In this document: piece by piece, positions 6,349 through 14,457 of the stretch
Position numbering within the stretch: position 1 is the first letter of the stretch
Layout: each line of letters starts with the position of its first letter
Assembly (NCBI GenBank): GCA_964417685.1
Contig: CAYQIT010000015.1
Span: 1-18,368 of the forward strand
Direction: 5' to 3'
DNA from: CAJQGY01 sp964417685
Lineage (GTDB): Bacteria > Pseudomonadota > Gammaproteobacteria > Magnimaribacterales > D2472
DNA: 18,368 nucleotides
The notes under the pieces: generated by a model
What the model saw: the letters and a program-made list of their open reading frames with translations, nothing else
What the model was told of the DNA's origin: nothing
The model's database searches: none
Made by a program: the position numbers and the translations under genes

Positions 6349-7806
6349 TTAAGATAAGGAATTATTTATATATCTTTTCCAATTATCATATTTTTTAAGC
6401 AGTTTCGTGTTGGTTGCAATGGATGATTGGAATGACTTTTCTATATTTACATCATTAAAATCCTTGATGGTACCAGATCCAATCATTGCAACAATACATG
6501 CACCAAGTGCTGTCGATTCAATGTTTTTTGGTGAGATAATTTCCTTGTTTAAAGTGTCTGAAAGAAGCTGACAAAAAACATTGTTTGCAATCATTCCCCC
6601 ATCAACCCGAAGTTCTTCTGAGGAAATTTTGTAGTCTTCCAATATCTTGATGATATCAAGAACCTGAAAGCATATTGATTCAAATGCCGCTGTAACCATT
6701 TCCTCTCTTCTTGTATCTTGAGTTATTCCATAAAACCCACCTCTAACTGAAGAATTCCAGTATGGAGCCCCTAAGCCATTAAAGGCTGGTAGGAATAAAA
6801 TGTCACCATCATTATCATCTGAGCTTAAAATCATCTTTTCACTTTCAGATGCTTTATCAAAAAACTTCATTCTATCTCTTAGCCACTTAACAATATTGCC
6901 ACACGAATAAATACTTCCTTCAACGGCATAAGAAATTTGTCCATCTATTTTATAACCCACTGTAGTTAGAAGACCCTCTTTAACTTTAAGAACTTCCTCC
7001 GCAGTATTAACCATAAGAAAGCATCCAGTTCCAAAAGTTGATTTCATCTGACCACTTTTAAAACATCTTTGACCTACTAGCGCGCTTTGCTGATCACCAA
7101 TCACTCCATTTATCTTAATTGGATGATTTCCGAATATAAGTGTTCCAAAGTCTGCATCACAATCATATACATCGGGCAACATTTCTTTTGGTATACCAAA
7201 TAAATCAAGCAACTCTTGATCCCATGATTCTTCCTTGATGTTATAAAGCAAGGTTCTAGATGCATTGGTTATATCTGTTAAGTGGTTTTTTTCTTTTGTT
7301 AAGTTATATATTAGATATGAGTCAATGGTTCCAAACAACAGTTCGCCGTTTTTAGCCATACTTAAAGCACCAGGGGTGTTATCTAAAATCCATTTAATCT
7401 TAGTTGCAGAAAAATATGGGTCCAAAAGAAGGCCTGTTTTGTCCTTAACAATATCTTCGGAGCCTTTTTGCTTTAGTTCTTCACAGTAGTCCGCTGTTCT
7501 TCTATCTTGCCAAACTATCCCGGGATAGACTGGGTCCCCTGTCGATTTTTCCCAAACAATCGTTGTTTCTCTTTGATTGGTTATACCGCATGATTTAATA
7601 TCAGTTCCATCTACTTCACCTAATAAATTTTCTACTGATTCTTTTACAGTCGACAAAACATCTTTTGGGTCTAGCTCAACCCACCCGCTTTGTGGATAAA
7701 TCAAATCATATTCTTTTTGGTAACTATTCAAAGTTGTTAAATTAGCATCAAATAAGACTGCTCTTGAGCTTGTTGTGCCTTGGTCTATAGATAAAAACTT
7801 ATTCAT
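6349..7806 (-). CDS. glpK: Glycerol kinase
   Basis: FGGY-family kinase that phosphorylates glycerol to glycerol 3-phosphate. The 485 residues begin MNKFLSIDQGTTSSRAVLFD, the ATPase phosphate-1 motif. NQRETTIVWE (77-86) and GIVWQDRRTADYC (96-108) form part of the glycerol site, and GDQQSALVGQ (237-246) holds the catalytic base Asp238. STFGTGCF (256-263) and NGLGAPYW further on are also typical. Length matches E. coli GlpK (about 500). GGAG lies seven bases before the ATG. No glpF, glpD or glpR is next to it, so how glycerol enters is not shown in this window. It may be co-transcribed with serA. Confidence 0.96.
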   Translation of the reverse strand: MNKFLSIDQGTTSSRAVLFDANLTTLNSYQKEYDLIYPQSGWVELDPKDVLSTVKESVENLLGEVDGTDIKSCGITNQRETTIVWEKSTGDPVYPGIVWQDRRTADYCEELKQKGSEDIVKDKTGLLLDPYFSATKIKWILDNTPGALSMAKNGELLFGTIDSYLIYNLTKEKNHLTDITNASRTLLYNIKEESWDQELLDLFGIPKEMLPDVYDCDADFGTLIFGNHPIKINGVIGDQQSALVGQRCFKSGQMKSTFGTGCFLMVNTAEEVLKVKEGLLTTVGYKIDGQISYAVEGSIYSCGNIVKWLRDRMKFFDKASESEKMILSSDDNDGDILFLPAFNGLGAPYWNSSVRGGFYGITQDTRREEMVTAAFESICFQVLDIIKILEDYKISSEELRVDGGMIANNVFCQLLSDTLNKEIISPKNIESTALGACIVAMIGSGTIKDFNDVNIEKSFQSSIATNTKLLKKYDNWKRYINNSLS

Positions 7807-7828
7807 ATATTTGCTCCATTTGTCTTAA

Positions 7829-7848
7829 TTATCCACAATTTATTCACT
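7829..7848 (+). promoter_or_regulatory. DnaA box pair in the glpK-nrdA intergenic region
   Basis: TTATCCACA at 7829-7837 is an exact DnaA box. Directly beside it, TTATTCACT at 7840-7848 matches TTATNCACA except at the last base. They lie between the divergent glpK and nrdA genes, upstream of the NrdR boxes. DnaA is known to regulate nrdAB in E. coli. Confidence 0.6.
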
Positions 7849-7876
7849 GATTTCCAACAGCAAAAAAACAGCATAT

Positions 7877-7892
7877 ATACACTATATAGTGA
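7877..7892. promoter_or_regulatory. NrdR box 1
   Basis: The 16 bases at 7877-7892 (ATACACTATATAGTGA) match the NrdR consensus ACACWATATATWGTGT at 13 positions and contain a perfect 12-base palindrome, CACTATATAGTG. NrdR is the ATP-cone repressor of ribonucleotide reductase operons and typically binds two such boxes about three helical turns apart. Here the second box begins 31 bases downstream. Confidence 0.8.
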
Positions 7893-7907
7893 AAAAAAAG
7901 TAAATTG

Positions 7908-7923
7908 TCACAATATATAGTGT
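7908..7923. promoter_or_regulatory. NrdR box 2
   Basis: The 16 bases at 7908-7923 (TCACAATATATAGTGT) match the NrdR consensus at 15 positions. Start-to-start distance to box 1 is 31 bases, the known arrangement for cooperative NrdR binding. No nrdR gene is in the window, so the regulator must be encoded elsewhere. Confidence 0.87.
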
Positions 7924-7931
7924 TTTTTTAC

Positions 7932-7959
7932 TTGATTCTTTATCCACAACTTGTAATAT
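7932..7959 (+). promoter_or_regulatory. Candidate nrdA promoter overlapping a DnaA box
   Basis: TTGATT (7932-7937) and TAATAT (7954-7959) are separated by 16 bases on the plus strand. A perfect DnaA box TTATCCACA (7940-7948) sits in the spacer, and the NrdR boxes lie just upstream. This would give a 5' leader of about 120 bases before the nrdA ATG. Promoter assignment is tentative; the DnaA box itself is exact. Confidence 0.4.
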
Positions 7960-8086
7960 TAGGGAGTAACGAAATAAAAGGTAAGTGTAACTGCAGACAC
8001 ACAAAATCTTTCCAAAAAGTTAGAAACAACTCTTAGTGGAGTGGAAAATTTTTGAGTACAAATTTAGGGGAAAACGGGAACTGGAA

Positions 8087-10963
8087 ATGGAAACAACAAT
8101 ACAAACAGAAAATATAGAAAAAAAAATAGATCAAGGTCAAGAGGTTAATGAGGTTGAGTTGACGGCTCCTGGAAGACTGAGAGTTATAAAAAGAAACGGC
8201 AAAGTTGTTGCGTTTGAAGAAGACAAAATTAAAGTTGCTATTACTAAAGCATTTCTTGCAATCGAGTCTGGTAATGCCGCGGCCAGCGACAGAATACATA
8301 GAAAAGTAAGTCAAATTTCTGAAAGCGTTATGGAGGTATTTGAGAGAAGAATGCCATCAGGTGGCACGCTGCACATTGAAGAAATACAAGATCAGGTAGA
8401 GCTTCAGTTAATGAGAGCAGAAGAGCTAGAAGTTGCGAAGAGTTATATCTTGTATAGAGCAAGCCGAACACAAGAAAGAAAAAAAGTTGCTCCAATTGTA
8501 GATATTCCTGATGTTCCAGAGATAAATATAACCAAGAGTGATGGTTCAAAAGTTCCTTTAGATGTTGAAAGATTGGCCTCGCTTATAAACGATGCATGTG
8601 ATGGATTAGAGGATGTTTCTGTAGAAGAAGTTTTAAATGAGGCACTAAGAAATTTATATGACGGGGTCTCTGTAGATGATATGAGATCTAGTTTGATAAT
8701 GTCTGCTCGAACAAAAGTTGAAAAAGAACCAAATTATTCGTTTGTTACGGCAAGAATATTGATGGACCAAATAAGAAATGAAGCACTTGGGTTTCTTGGT
8801 GTAGCAGAAGATGCAACATATGAACAAATGGAACAATATTACCCTCAAGCCTTTAAAGCATATATTGATAAAGGTATTGAGCTAGACATTCTTGATGAAG
8901 AACTAAAAAACTATGATTTAGAAAAATTAGGTAATGCAATAGAGCATCAAAGAGACAATCAATTCACATACCTAGGCTTGCAAACTTTATATGATAGATA
9001 TTTTATTCATTCTGATGAAGTTAGGTATGAGTTACCTCAAGTATTCTTTATGAGGGTAGCCATGGGCTTAGCAATAGAGGAAAAAGACAGAGAAGAACGC
9101 ACAATAGAGTTTTATAGATTACTCTCTAGCTTTGACTACATGAGTTCAACACCTACTCTCTTCAATTCAGGCACAAAAAGACCACAACTATCTTCATGTT
9201 ATCTAACCACCATACCAGATGACTTAGATGGAATATTCGGAGCAATGAAAGATAACGCACTGCTCTCAAAGTGGGCGGGTGGACTTGGCAATGACTGGAC
9301 TTCGGTTCGAGCAATGAATTCCTACATAAAAGGAACAAATGGTAAAAGCCAAGGAGTAGTGCCCTTCCTTAAAGTTGCTAATGATACAGCTGTTGCGGTT
9401 AACCAAGGTGGTAAAAGAAAAGGTGCTATGTGCGCATACCTTGAGACTTGGCATCTGGATATAGAGGAGTTCTTGGAGCTTAGGAAAAACACAGGTGACG
9501 ACAGAAGAAGAACGCACGACATGAATACCGCAAACTGGGTACCAGATCTATTTATGAAAAGAGTTGAAGAAGGAGCGAATTGGACTTTGTTTTCACCGGG
9601 TGAAACACCTGAGCTTCACGATTTGACCGGTAAAGCATTTGAAGAGAAGTATGAAGAATATGAAACAAAAGCAGCAGCAGGAGAGCTGGATCAGTTTAAG
9701 TCTATCCCGGCTAAAGAGCTATGGAGAAAAATGCTTACTATGCTTTTCGAGACCGGTCATCCATGGATAACATTTAAAGATTCATGCAACCTTAGATCAC
9801 CTCAGCAACATGCCGGTGTAATACACTCATCAAACCTTTGTACAGAAATTACATTAAATACATCTGCTGATGAGATAGCTGTATGTAACCTTGGCTCGGT
9901 TAACTTAGCAAGGCATATGAAAGATGGCAAACTTGATGAAGAGAAAGTTAAACAAACAGTTTCAACTGCTATAAGAATGCTCGATAACGTGATTGATATT
10001 AATTACTACTCTGTTGATACAGCAAAAAACTCAAACCTGAAACATAGACCAATCGGTTTAGGATTGATGGGGTTTCAAGATGCTCTATATACTCAAAATA
10101 TCCCTTATTGCAGTAATGAAGCAGTTGAGTTTGCTGACAGAAGCATGGAATTAATAAGTTACTATGCAATTCATGCATCGACTGAGCTGGCAAAAGAAAG
10201 AGGATCATATAAAACATATGATGGATCGCTTTGGAGTCAAGGAATTCTTCCAAAAGATTCTATCAAAATATTGGTTGAAAACAGAGGAAGCCAATATATT
10301 AACGTTGATGATTCAGAAACGTTAGACTGGGATACGCTTAGAAAGAAAGTAATAAGTGATGGAATGAGAAATTCTAATGTTATGGCTATAGCCCCAACAG
10401 CGACAATCTCAAATATTACTGGTGTAACACAATCAATAGAACCAACATATCAAAACCTATATGTTAAATCTAACTTGTCAGGTGAGTTCACTATTGTTAA
10501 CCCTCACCTAGTAAGAAAATTAAAAGATTTGAAATTGTGGGATGATGTAATGATAAACGATCTTAAGTATTTTGAAGGAAGTTTATCTCAAATATCAAGA
10601 ATCCCAGATGACATCAAAAAACTTTTCTCAACTGCATTTGAGGTAGAGCCAAAATATATTGTTGAATCTGCCAGCAGAAGACAAAAATGGATTGATCAAG
10701 CTCAATCATTAAATCTTTATATTAATAATGCTGATGGTAAGAAACTAGATATCACTTATAGAATGGCTTGGTACTCAGGACTTAAAACTACATATTACTT
10801 AAGATCCTTAGCAGCAACGACAACCGAAAAATCAACAGTAAAACAAGGAAACTTAAACGCGGTAAGTGCAGAAGTCACAGAAGCGCCGGAAGAACTTGGA
10901 GCACCAGCTCCAGTTCCAGATGCATGCTCACTGGATGACCCAGATTGTGAAGCATGCCAATAA
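8087..10963 (+). CDS. nrdA: Class Ia ribonucleotide reductase, large (alpha) subunit
   Basis: Reduces ribonucleoside diphosphates to deoxy forms, with NrdB. From the ATG at 8087 the protein has 958 residues. An N-terminal ATP-cone (RLRVIKRNGKVV, about 31-126) is followed by a second ATP-cone-like unit (INITKSDGSKVPLDVERLA, about 145-240), as in Pseudomonas NrdA. Active-site residues are visible: Cys371 (SSCYL) and Cys600 (VCNLG) as the redox pair; Asn583, Cys585 and Glu587 (NLCTE); and the radical-transfer pair Tyr903-Tyr904 (TTYYLRSL). The tail has Cys947, Cys954 and Cys957 (CSLDDPDCEACQ) for thioredoxin or glutaredoxin reduction. An in-frame GTG at 8036 would add 17 residues. I chose 8087 because GGGAA lies six bases upstream and the METT start resembles relatives. 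Regulation by NrdR and perhaps DnaA is indicated upstream. Confidence 0.97.
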   Translation: METTIQTENIEKKIDQGQEVNEVELTAPGRLRVIKRNGKVVAFEEDKIKVAITKAFLAIESGNAAASDRIHRKVSQISESVMEVFERRMPSGGTLHIEEIQDQVELQLMRAEELEVAKSYILYRASRTQERKKVAPIVDIPDVPEINITKSDGSKVPLDVERLASLINDACDGLEDVSVEEVLNEALRNLYDGVSVDDMRSSLIMSARTKVEKEPNYSFVTARILMDQIRNEALGFLGVAEDATYEQMEQYYPQAFKAYIDKGIELDILDEELKNYDLEKLGNAIEHQRDNQFTYLGLQTLYDRYFIHSDEVRYELPQVFFMRVAMGLAIEEKDREERTIEFYRLLSSFDYMSSTPTLFNSGTKRPQLSSCYLTTIPDDLDGIFGAMKDNALLSKWAGGLGNDWTSVRAMNSYIKGTNGKSQGVVPFLKVANDTAVAVNQGGKRKGAMCAYLETWHLDIEEFLELRKNTGDDRRRTHDMNTANWVPDLFMKRVEEGANWTLFSPGETPELHDLTGKAFEEKYEEYETKAAAGELDQFKSIPAKELWRKMLTMLFETGHPWITFKDSCNLRSPQQHAGVIHSSNLCTEITLNTSADEIAVCNLGSVNLARHMKDGKLDEEKVKQTVSTAIRMLDNVIDINYYSVDTAKNSNLKHRPIGLGLMGFQDALYTQNIPYCSNEAVEFADRSMELISYYAIHASTELAKERGSYKTYDGSLWSQGILPKDSIKILVENRGSQYINVDDSETLDWDTLRKKVISDGMRNSNVMAIAPTATISNITGVTQSIEPTYQNLYVKSNLSGEFTIVNPHLVRKLKDLKLWDDVMINDLKYFEGSLSQISRIPDDIKKLFSTAFEVEPKYIVESASRRQKWIDQAQSLNLYINNADGKKLDITYRMAWYSGLKTTYYLRSLAATTTEKSTVKQGNLNAVSAEVTEAPEELGAPAPVPDACSLDDPDCEACQ

Positions 10964-10975
10964 TAGGAGAATAGA

Positions 10976-12217
10976 ATGTTAAATTGGGATGAATATAATA
11001 CAGAAGAAACAACACAAGCAGTTGCTCAAGCCCCTGCTCAACCTAAAGAAGAAAAAGAAGTTGTAGTAAAACTTGAAGAAACACCAAAGGAATCTTTTCA
11101 AGCAACTTCAGAAGAAGGTAATAGAGCTGAGCAAGCAAGATCATCTTTAGAAAGCCTTGATGTCGAAGCCGGTATAAAAGAGCTTGATGAGATGAGCAGT
11201 GGAAGAGTTGAAGTAGACCAAAAGGCGATGATTAATTGTAAAGCTGACCTCAATCAGTTGGTTCCATTTAAATACGATTGGGCTTGGCAAAAATATTTAG
11301 ACGGAAGTGCTAATCATTGGATGCCACAAGAGATAAATATGACAAGTGATATTGCTCTATGGAAATCAGAGGATGGACTAACAGAAGACGAAAGAACAAT
11401 AGTAAAAAGAAATCTTGGGTTTTTTTCAACAGCTGACTCTCTCGTTGCAAACAATCTTGTTTTAGCAATATACAGATTAATCACAAATCCTGAATGCAGG
11501 CAGTATATCCTTAGACAAAGCTTAGAAGAGGCAATTCACACTCATGCATATCAGTACTGTATTGAATCACTAGGAATGGATGAGGGAGAAATCTTTAATA
11601 TGTATAGAGAAATACCTTGCGTTGCTAAAAAAGCATCATGGGGTCTCAAATATACAAAAGAAATATCAGACCCTAATTTCCAAACAGGCACCGAAGAAAC
11701 AGACAAGCAATTATTGAGAAATCTTATAGCTTTCTATTGTGTGCTTGAAGGTGTATTTTTCTATTGTGGATTTACTCAAATCCTTTCCATGGGAAGAAGA
11801 AACAAGATGACAGGAACATCAGAGCAATTTCAGTATATTTTGAGGGATGAATCTATGCACGTTAACTTTGGAATCGATGTAATCAACCAAATCAAAATTG
11901 AAAATCCGCATTTATGGGATGAGCAAATGAAAGCTGAAGCAGCTCAAATGATTCTTGAAGGGACAGAATTAGAGATCCAATATGCAAGAGATACAATGCC
12001 TCGTGGAGTTCTAGGTATGAATGCCTCTATGATGGAAGAATACTTAAAATTTATAGCCAATAGAAGGCTTACTCAAATTGGTCTAGAAGAAGAATTTAAA
12101 GGTGTTACAAACCCATTCCCTTGGATGTCAGAAATAATGGACTTAAGAAAAGAAAAGAATTTCTTTGAAACAAGGGTTATTGAATATCAAACAGGTGGCG
12201 CCTTAAACTGGGAATAA
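10976..12217 (+). CDS. nrdB: Class Ia ribonucleotide reductase, small (beta) subunit
   Basis: Ferritin-like subunit that houses the diiron centre and tyrosyl radical. The 413 residues have all metal ligands: Asp154 (STADSL), Glu185 and His188 (EEAIH), Glu258 (VLEGVF), Glu292 and His295 (RDESMH). Tyr192 (HAYQY) sits at the radical position, so this is a tyrosyl-radical enzyme rather than a Phe-type class Ic. The C-terminus YQTGGALNWE is the usual tail that docks into NrdA. An acidic, probably disordered stretch (residues 10-75) precedes the core and has no recognisable domain. AGGAG (10965-10969) lies six bases before the ATG, and only 12 bases separate it from nrdA, so the pair is an operon. 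Confidence 0.97.
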   Translation: MLNWDEYNTEETTQAVAQAPAQPKEEKEVVVKLEETPKESFQATSEEGNRAEQARSSLESLDVEAGIKELDEMSSGRVEVDQKAMINCKADLNQLVPFKYDWAWQKYLDGSANHWMPQEINMTSDIALWKSEDGLTEDERTIVKRNLGFFSTADSLVANNLVLAIYRLITNPECRQYILRQSLEEAIHTHAYQYCIESLGMDEGEIFNMYREIPCVAKKASWGLKYTKEISDPNFQTGTEETDKQLLRNLIAFYCVLEGVFFYCGFTQILSMGRRNKMTGTSEQFQYILRDESMHVNFGIDVINQIKIENPHLWDEQMKAEAAQMILEGTELEIQYARDTMPRGVLGMNASMMEEYLKFIANRRLTQIGLEEEFKGVTNPFPWMSEIMDLRKEKNFFETRVIEYQTGGALNWE

Positions 12218-12220
12218 ATC

Positions 12221-12835
12221 CTGAAACTTTACTCAAGCAAACTAGCACCAAGCCCAAAAAAGGTGCTAGTTTTCCTCGAAGAAAAAGACATAAATAACAT
12301 TGAAATAGTTAATTTAGATCTAGCCAAGCTTGAGCATAAAACACCTGAATATAAAGCTATAGCGCCAAACTCTAGAGTTCCTGCTTTGGTTCTTGATGAT
12401 CAAACAATAATACTTGAGACAACTGCTATTTGCAGGTATTTAGAAGAGATATACCCTACCCCAAACCTTTTCGGAGAAAACCCAATAGAAATAGCATCAA
12501 TAGAAATGTGGTACTCCAGAGTTACCTATGAACTTATGTACCCTTTGATGATTGGTTTTAGGCATACCCATCCAGCTATGAGAGAAATGGAAGATCAGTA
12601 TCCAGAATACGGCTTAAATCAAAGAGAGCATGCAAAGAAGTCACTTATACATTTCAATAAATTGCTTGGCGGCACAAAATACATTGCCGGCCAGAGATTT
12701 ACATATGCAGATATTCAGATGGGAGTTTCTCTGCATTTTTTAATTAGACTAAACAAAATAAATATTGGTGACTATCCACATCTAAATGATTACATTGAAA
12801 TGTTAAATGCTCGACCGAGCTTTTCAGTTTCTTAA
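12221..12835 (+). CDS. Glutathione S-transferase family protein with a probable CTG start
   Basis: Two-domain GST-fold protein; its substrate is not known. Read from CTG at 12221, the 204 residues begin (M)KLYSSKLAPSPKKVLVFLEE, the expected first strand and helix of the thioredoxin-like domain. NSRVPALVLDD (50-60) then carries the cis-Pro54, and ETTAICRYLEE (66-76) is the glutathione-site segment. The helical C-terminal domain includes FTYADIQMGV. A GTG start at 12263 would delete the first strand, so it is unlikely. No ATG, GTG or TTG exists between the nrdB stop and the start of homology. GGGA (12210-12213), at the end of nrdB, lies seven bases before the CTG. The reading frame is that of nrdB, three bases after its stop. 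An SspA-like role is possible but not shown. Confidence 0.85.
   Translation: MKLYSSKLAPSPKKVLVFLEEKDINNIEIVNLDLAKLEHKTPEYKAIAPNSRVPALVLDDQTIILETTAICRYLEEIYPTPNLFGENPIEIASIEMWYSRVTYELMYPLMIGFRHTHPAMREMEDQYPEYGLNQREHAKKSLIHFNKLLGGTKYIAGQRFTYADIQMGVSLHFLIRLNKINIGDYPHLNDYIEMLNARPSFSVS
12239..12273 (+). terminator. Strong hairpin with short T-run behind nrdB, inside the GST gene
   Basis: A perfect 11-base stem, AAACTAGCACC (12239-12249) with GGTGCTAGTTT (12262-12272), encloses a 12-base loop and ends in four T residues. It starts 21 bases after the nrdB stop and covers codons 7-18 of the downstream GST gene. It looks like an intrinsic terminator or attenuator of the nrdAB transcript. The short T-run and the overlap with coding sequence make partial read-through more likely than full termination. 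Confidence 0.55.
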
Positions 12836-13737
12836 GAGTCTTTATTTAACAGTTCAAATATCATAAGAGTCTGCTCTCCACCATTTTGAAGAGCTCTCGC
12901 GTCTTTCATATCAGATATGTTATCCCAATTTGCAGCAATATTCTCAGGTGTCATATCTTGTCCAGTACCTAGGGAAACACCCATGGTTTCATGGATATGT
13001 ATTCTTGAAAATACTCCTGCACCAGCAGCCATAATTGTGCCATTTGGAGCTTGGTCACTTGCTAGATATAAAACAGCTGGAGATACAAATTCAGGTTGAA
13101 GATTTTTACCAAAATCTTCTGGGATTAAACCCTCGGTCATTCTTGTGTATGCAACAGGGGTAATTGAATTAGTGAAAACATTGTATTTTTGACCTTCCAG
13201 TTTTAATGTATTCATCAAACCTATCATTGCCATCTTCGCAGAACCATAATTTGCCTGACCAAAATTACCAAAGACTCCACTTGAGGAACTAGTAAATATA
13301 ATTCTTCCATAACCTTGTTCACGCATGATTGGGAAAATGGTATGAGTGCAATTAAGAGTTCCTTGAAAATGCACACCCATTACAATATTAAAACTATCAA
13401 TGGTATCTTTGTGGAAACTTTTATCCCTAAGAATGCCAGCATTATTAACAAGGATATCTATTCTTCCCCACTTATCCATTGTTGTTTTTACCATGTCTTG
13501 AACCGCATTTAAATCAGTAACACTCGCCCCATTCGCGATTGCTTCTCCGCCCTCTGAAATGATTTGATCAACTACAGCATTAGCAGCGTCGCTAGCACCA
13601 TCACCATCAACACTTCCACCAAGATCATTTACAACAACTTTAGCACCTCTTCTTGCAAGTTCTAATGCATGTTCTTTTCCTAATCCGCCACCTGCTCCTG
13701 TGACAATAGCAACCTGATCATCAAATCTTATAGACAT
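12832..13737 (-). CDS. Short-chain dehydrogenase, MFE-2 type (3R)-hydroxyacyl-CoA dehydrogenase-like
   Basis: NAD-dependent SDR enzyme probably acting on hydroxyacyl-CoA thioesters. The 301 residues hold TGAGGGLG (13-20), VVVNDLGG (34-41) with Asp38 favouring NAD, NNAG (98-101), and the Ser/Tyr164/Lys168 active site in FTSSSSGVFGNFGQANYGSAK. The match extends beyond generic SDRs: NDLGG, NNAGILRDKSF, GNFGQANY, RMTEGLIPED and the later MTPENIAANWDNI all correspond to the dehydrogenase domain of peroxisomal multifunctional enzyme type 2. No hydratase (MaoC-like) domain is attached, and none is nearby. The ATG at 13737 is chosen because AAGGAG lies seven bases upstream. The 3' end overlaps that of the GST gene by four bases. 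Confidence 0.88.
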   Translation of the reverse strand: MSIRFDDQVAIVTGAGGGLGKEHALELARRGAKVVVNDLGGSVDGDGASDAANAVVDQIISEGGEAIANGASVTDLNAVQDMVKTTMDKWGRIDILVNNAGILRDKSFHKDTIDSFNIVMGVHFQGTLNCTHTIFPIMREQGYGRIIFTSSSSGVFGNFGQANYGSAKMAMIGLMNTLKLEGQKYNVFTNSITPVAYTRMTEGLIPEDFGKNLQPEFVSPAVLYLASDQAPNGTIMAAGAGVFSRIHIHETMGVSLGTGQDMTPENIAANWDNISDMKDARALQNGGEQTLMIFELLNKDS

Positions 13738-13857
13738 ATTCAAACTCCTTAAATTTTTTACATTATTTTATACAAAAGACCTCCCCAATACTATTTTTTA
13801 AATATATCAAAAAAATAATCTATACAAATTGACTGCTTAAATATTTAATATATTAAT

Positions 13858-14430
13858 ATGGAAGATTACCCAGACCTTTTAATTAAAAATATTAAATTAA
13901 ATACAGAAGAGCATGACCTTGAAAATTGGTTTAAGAGAACTTTAGAAGATATTTGTTGGGAAGAAGGTTTTATTAAGATTTTTGGCAAAACTCAAAAAAT
14001 ACCAAGACTCCAAGCCTGGTATGCCAATACAGATATAAACTACACCTATTCAGGTAAAAAATTGAAAAGAAATAATTGGAATGAAATCCTATTAAAGATT
14101 AAAAAAGTTGTTGAGCTTGAAACAAGCATAAAATTTAATTCTGTATTAGCTAATCTTTACAGAGACGGAGAGGATTCTATGGGTTTGCATTCTGATAATG
14201 AAAAGGAATTAGGTTCTAACCCTGTAATTGCTTCCCTTTCACTTGGAGCATCAAGAAAAATATTTTTTAAACACAAATATAAAAAAATTAGCTTTTCACT
14301 AGCTCAAAATCAAGGAGACCTTCTGATAGTGAGTGGTCAAACTCAATCATTTTGGAAACATGAAATAAAAAAAGAAAAAAAGGTTCTATTGCCTAGGGTA
14401 AATTTAACTTTTAGGAATATAATTGGCTAA
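13858..14430 (+). CDS. alkB: AlkB-family 2-oxoglutarate/Fe(II) dioxygenase
   Basis: Predicted oxidative demethylase of alkylated nucleic acid bases. In 190 residues the iron site is His111, Asp113 (GLHSDNE) and His168 (FWKHEI), and the 2-oxoglutarate motif is PRVNLTFRN with Arg180, Asn182 and Arg186. PRLQAWYANTD and YTYSG (49-66) match the substrate-side segment found in ALKBH2/ALKBH3-type proteins, which this resembles more than E. coli AlkB. SLSLGASRKIFFKHK (126-140) is the conserved core strand. There is no Shine-Dalgarno sequence. TTGACT (13829-13834) with TATTAA (13851-13856) lies so close to the ATG that it cannot be the promoter for this start. The gene is divergent from the SDR gene and 27 bases before mdh. 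Confidence 0.9.
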   Translation: MEDYPDLLIKNIKLNTEEHDLENWFKRTLEDICWEEGFIKIFGKTQKIPRLQAWYANTDINYTYSGKKLKRNNWNEILLKIKKVVELETSIKFNSVLANLYRDGEDSMGLHSDNEKELGSNPVIASLSLGASRKIFFKHKYKKISFSLAQNQGDLLIVSGQTQSFWKHEIKKEKKVLLPRVNLTFRNIIG

Positions 14431-14457
14431 ATATTTATAAAATCTCAAGGAATAAAA

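Noticed and set aside
7691..7699. Exact DnaA box inside glpK
   Set aside because: It encodes the expected Tyr-Pro-Gln of glycerol kinase, so it may be coincidental; counted in the cluster but not listed as a regulatory feature.
12215..12223. Stop-codon read-through producing an NrdB-GST fusion (the genes are in the same frame)
   Set aside because: NrdB must end with its free C-terminal tail to contact NrdA, and the TAA context shows no known read-through signal; separate initiation is simpler.
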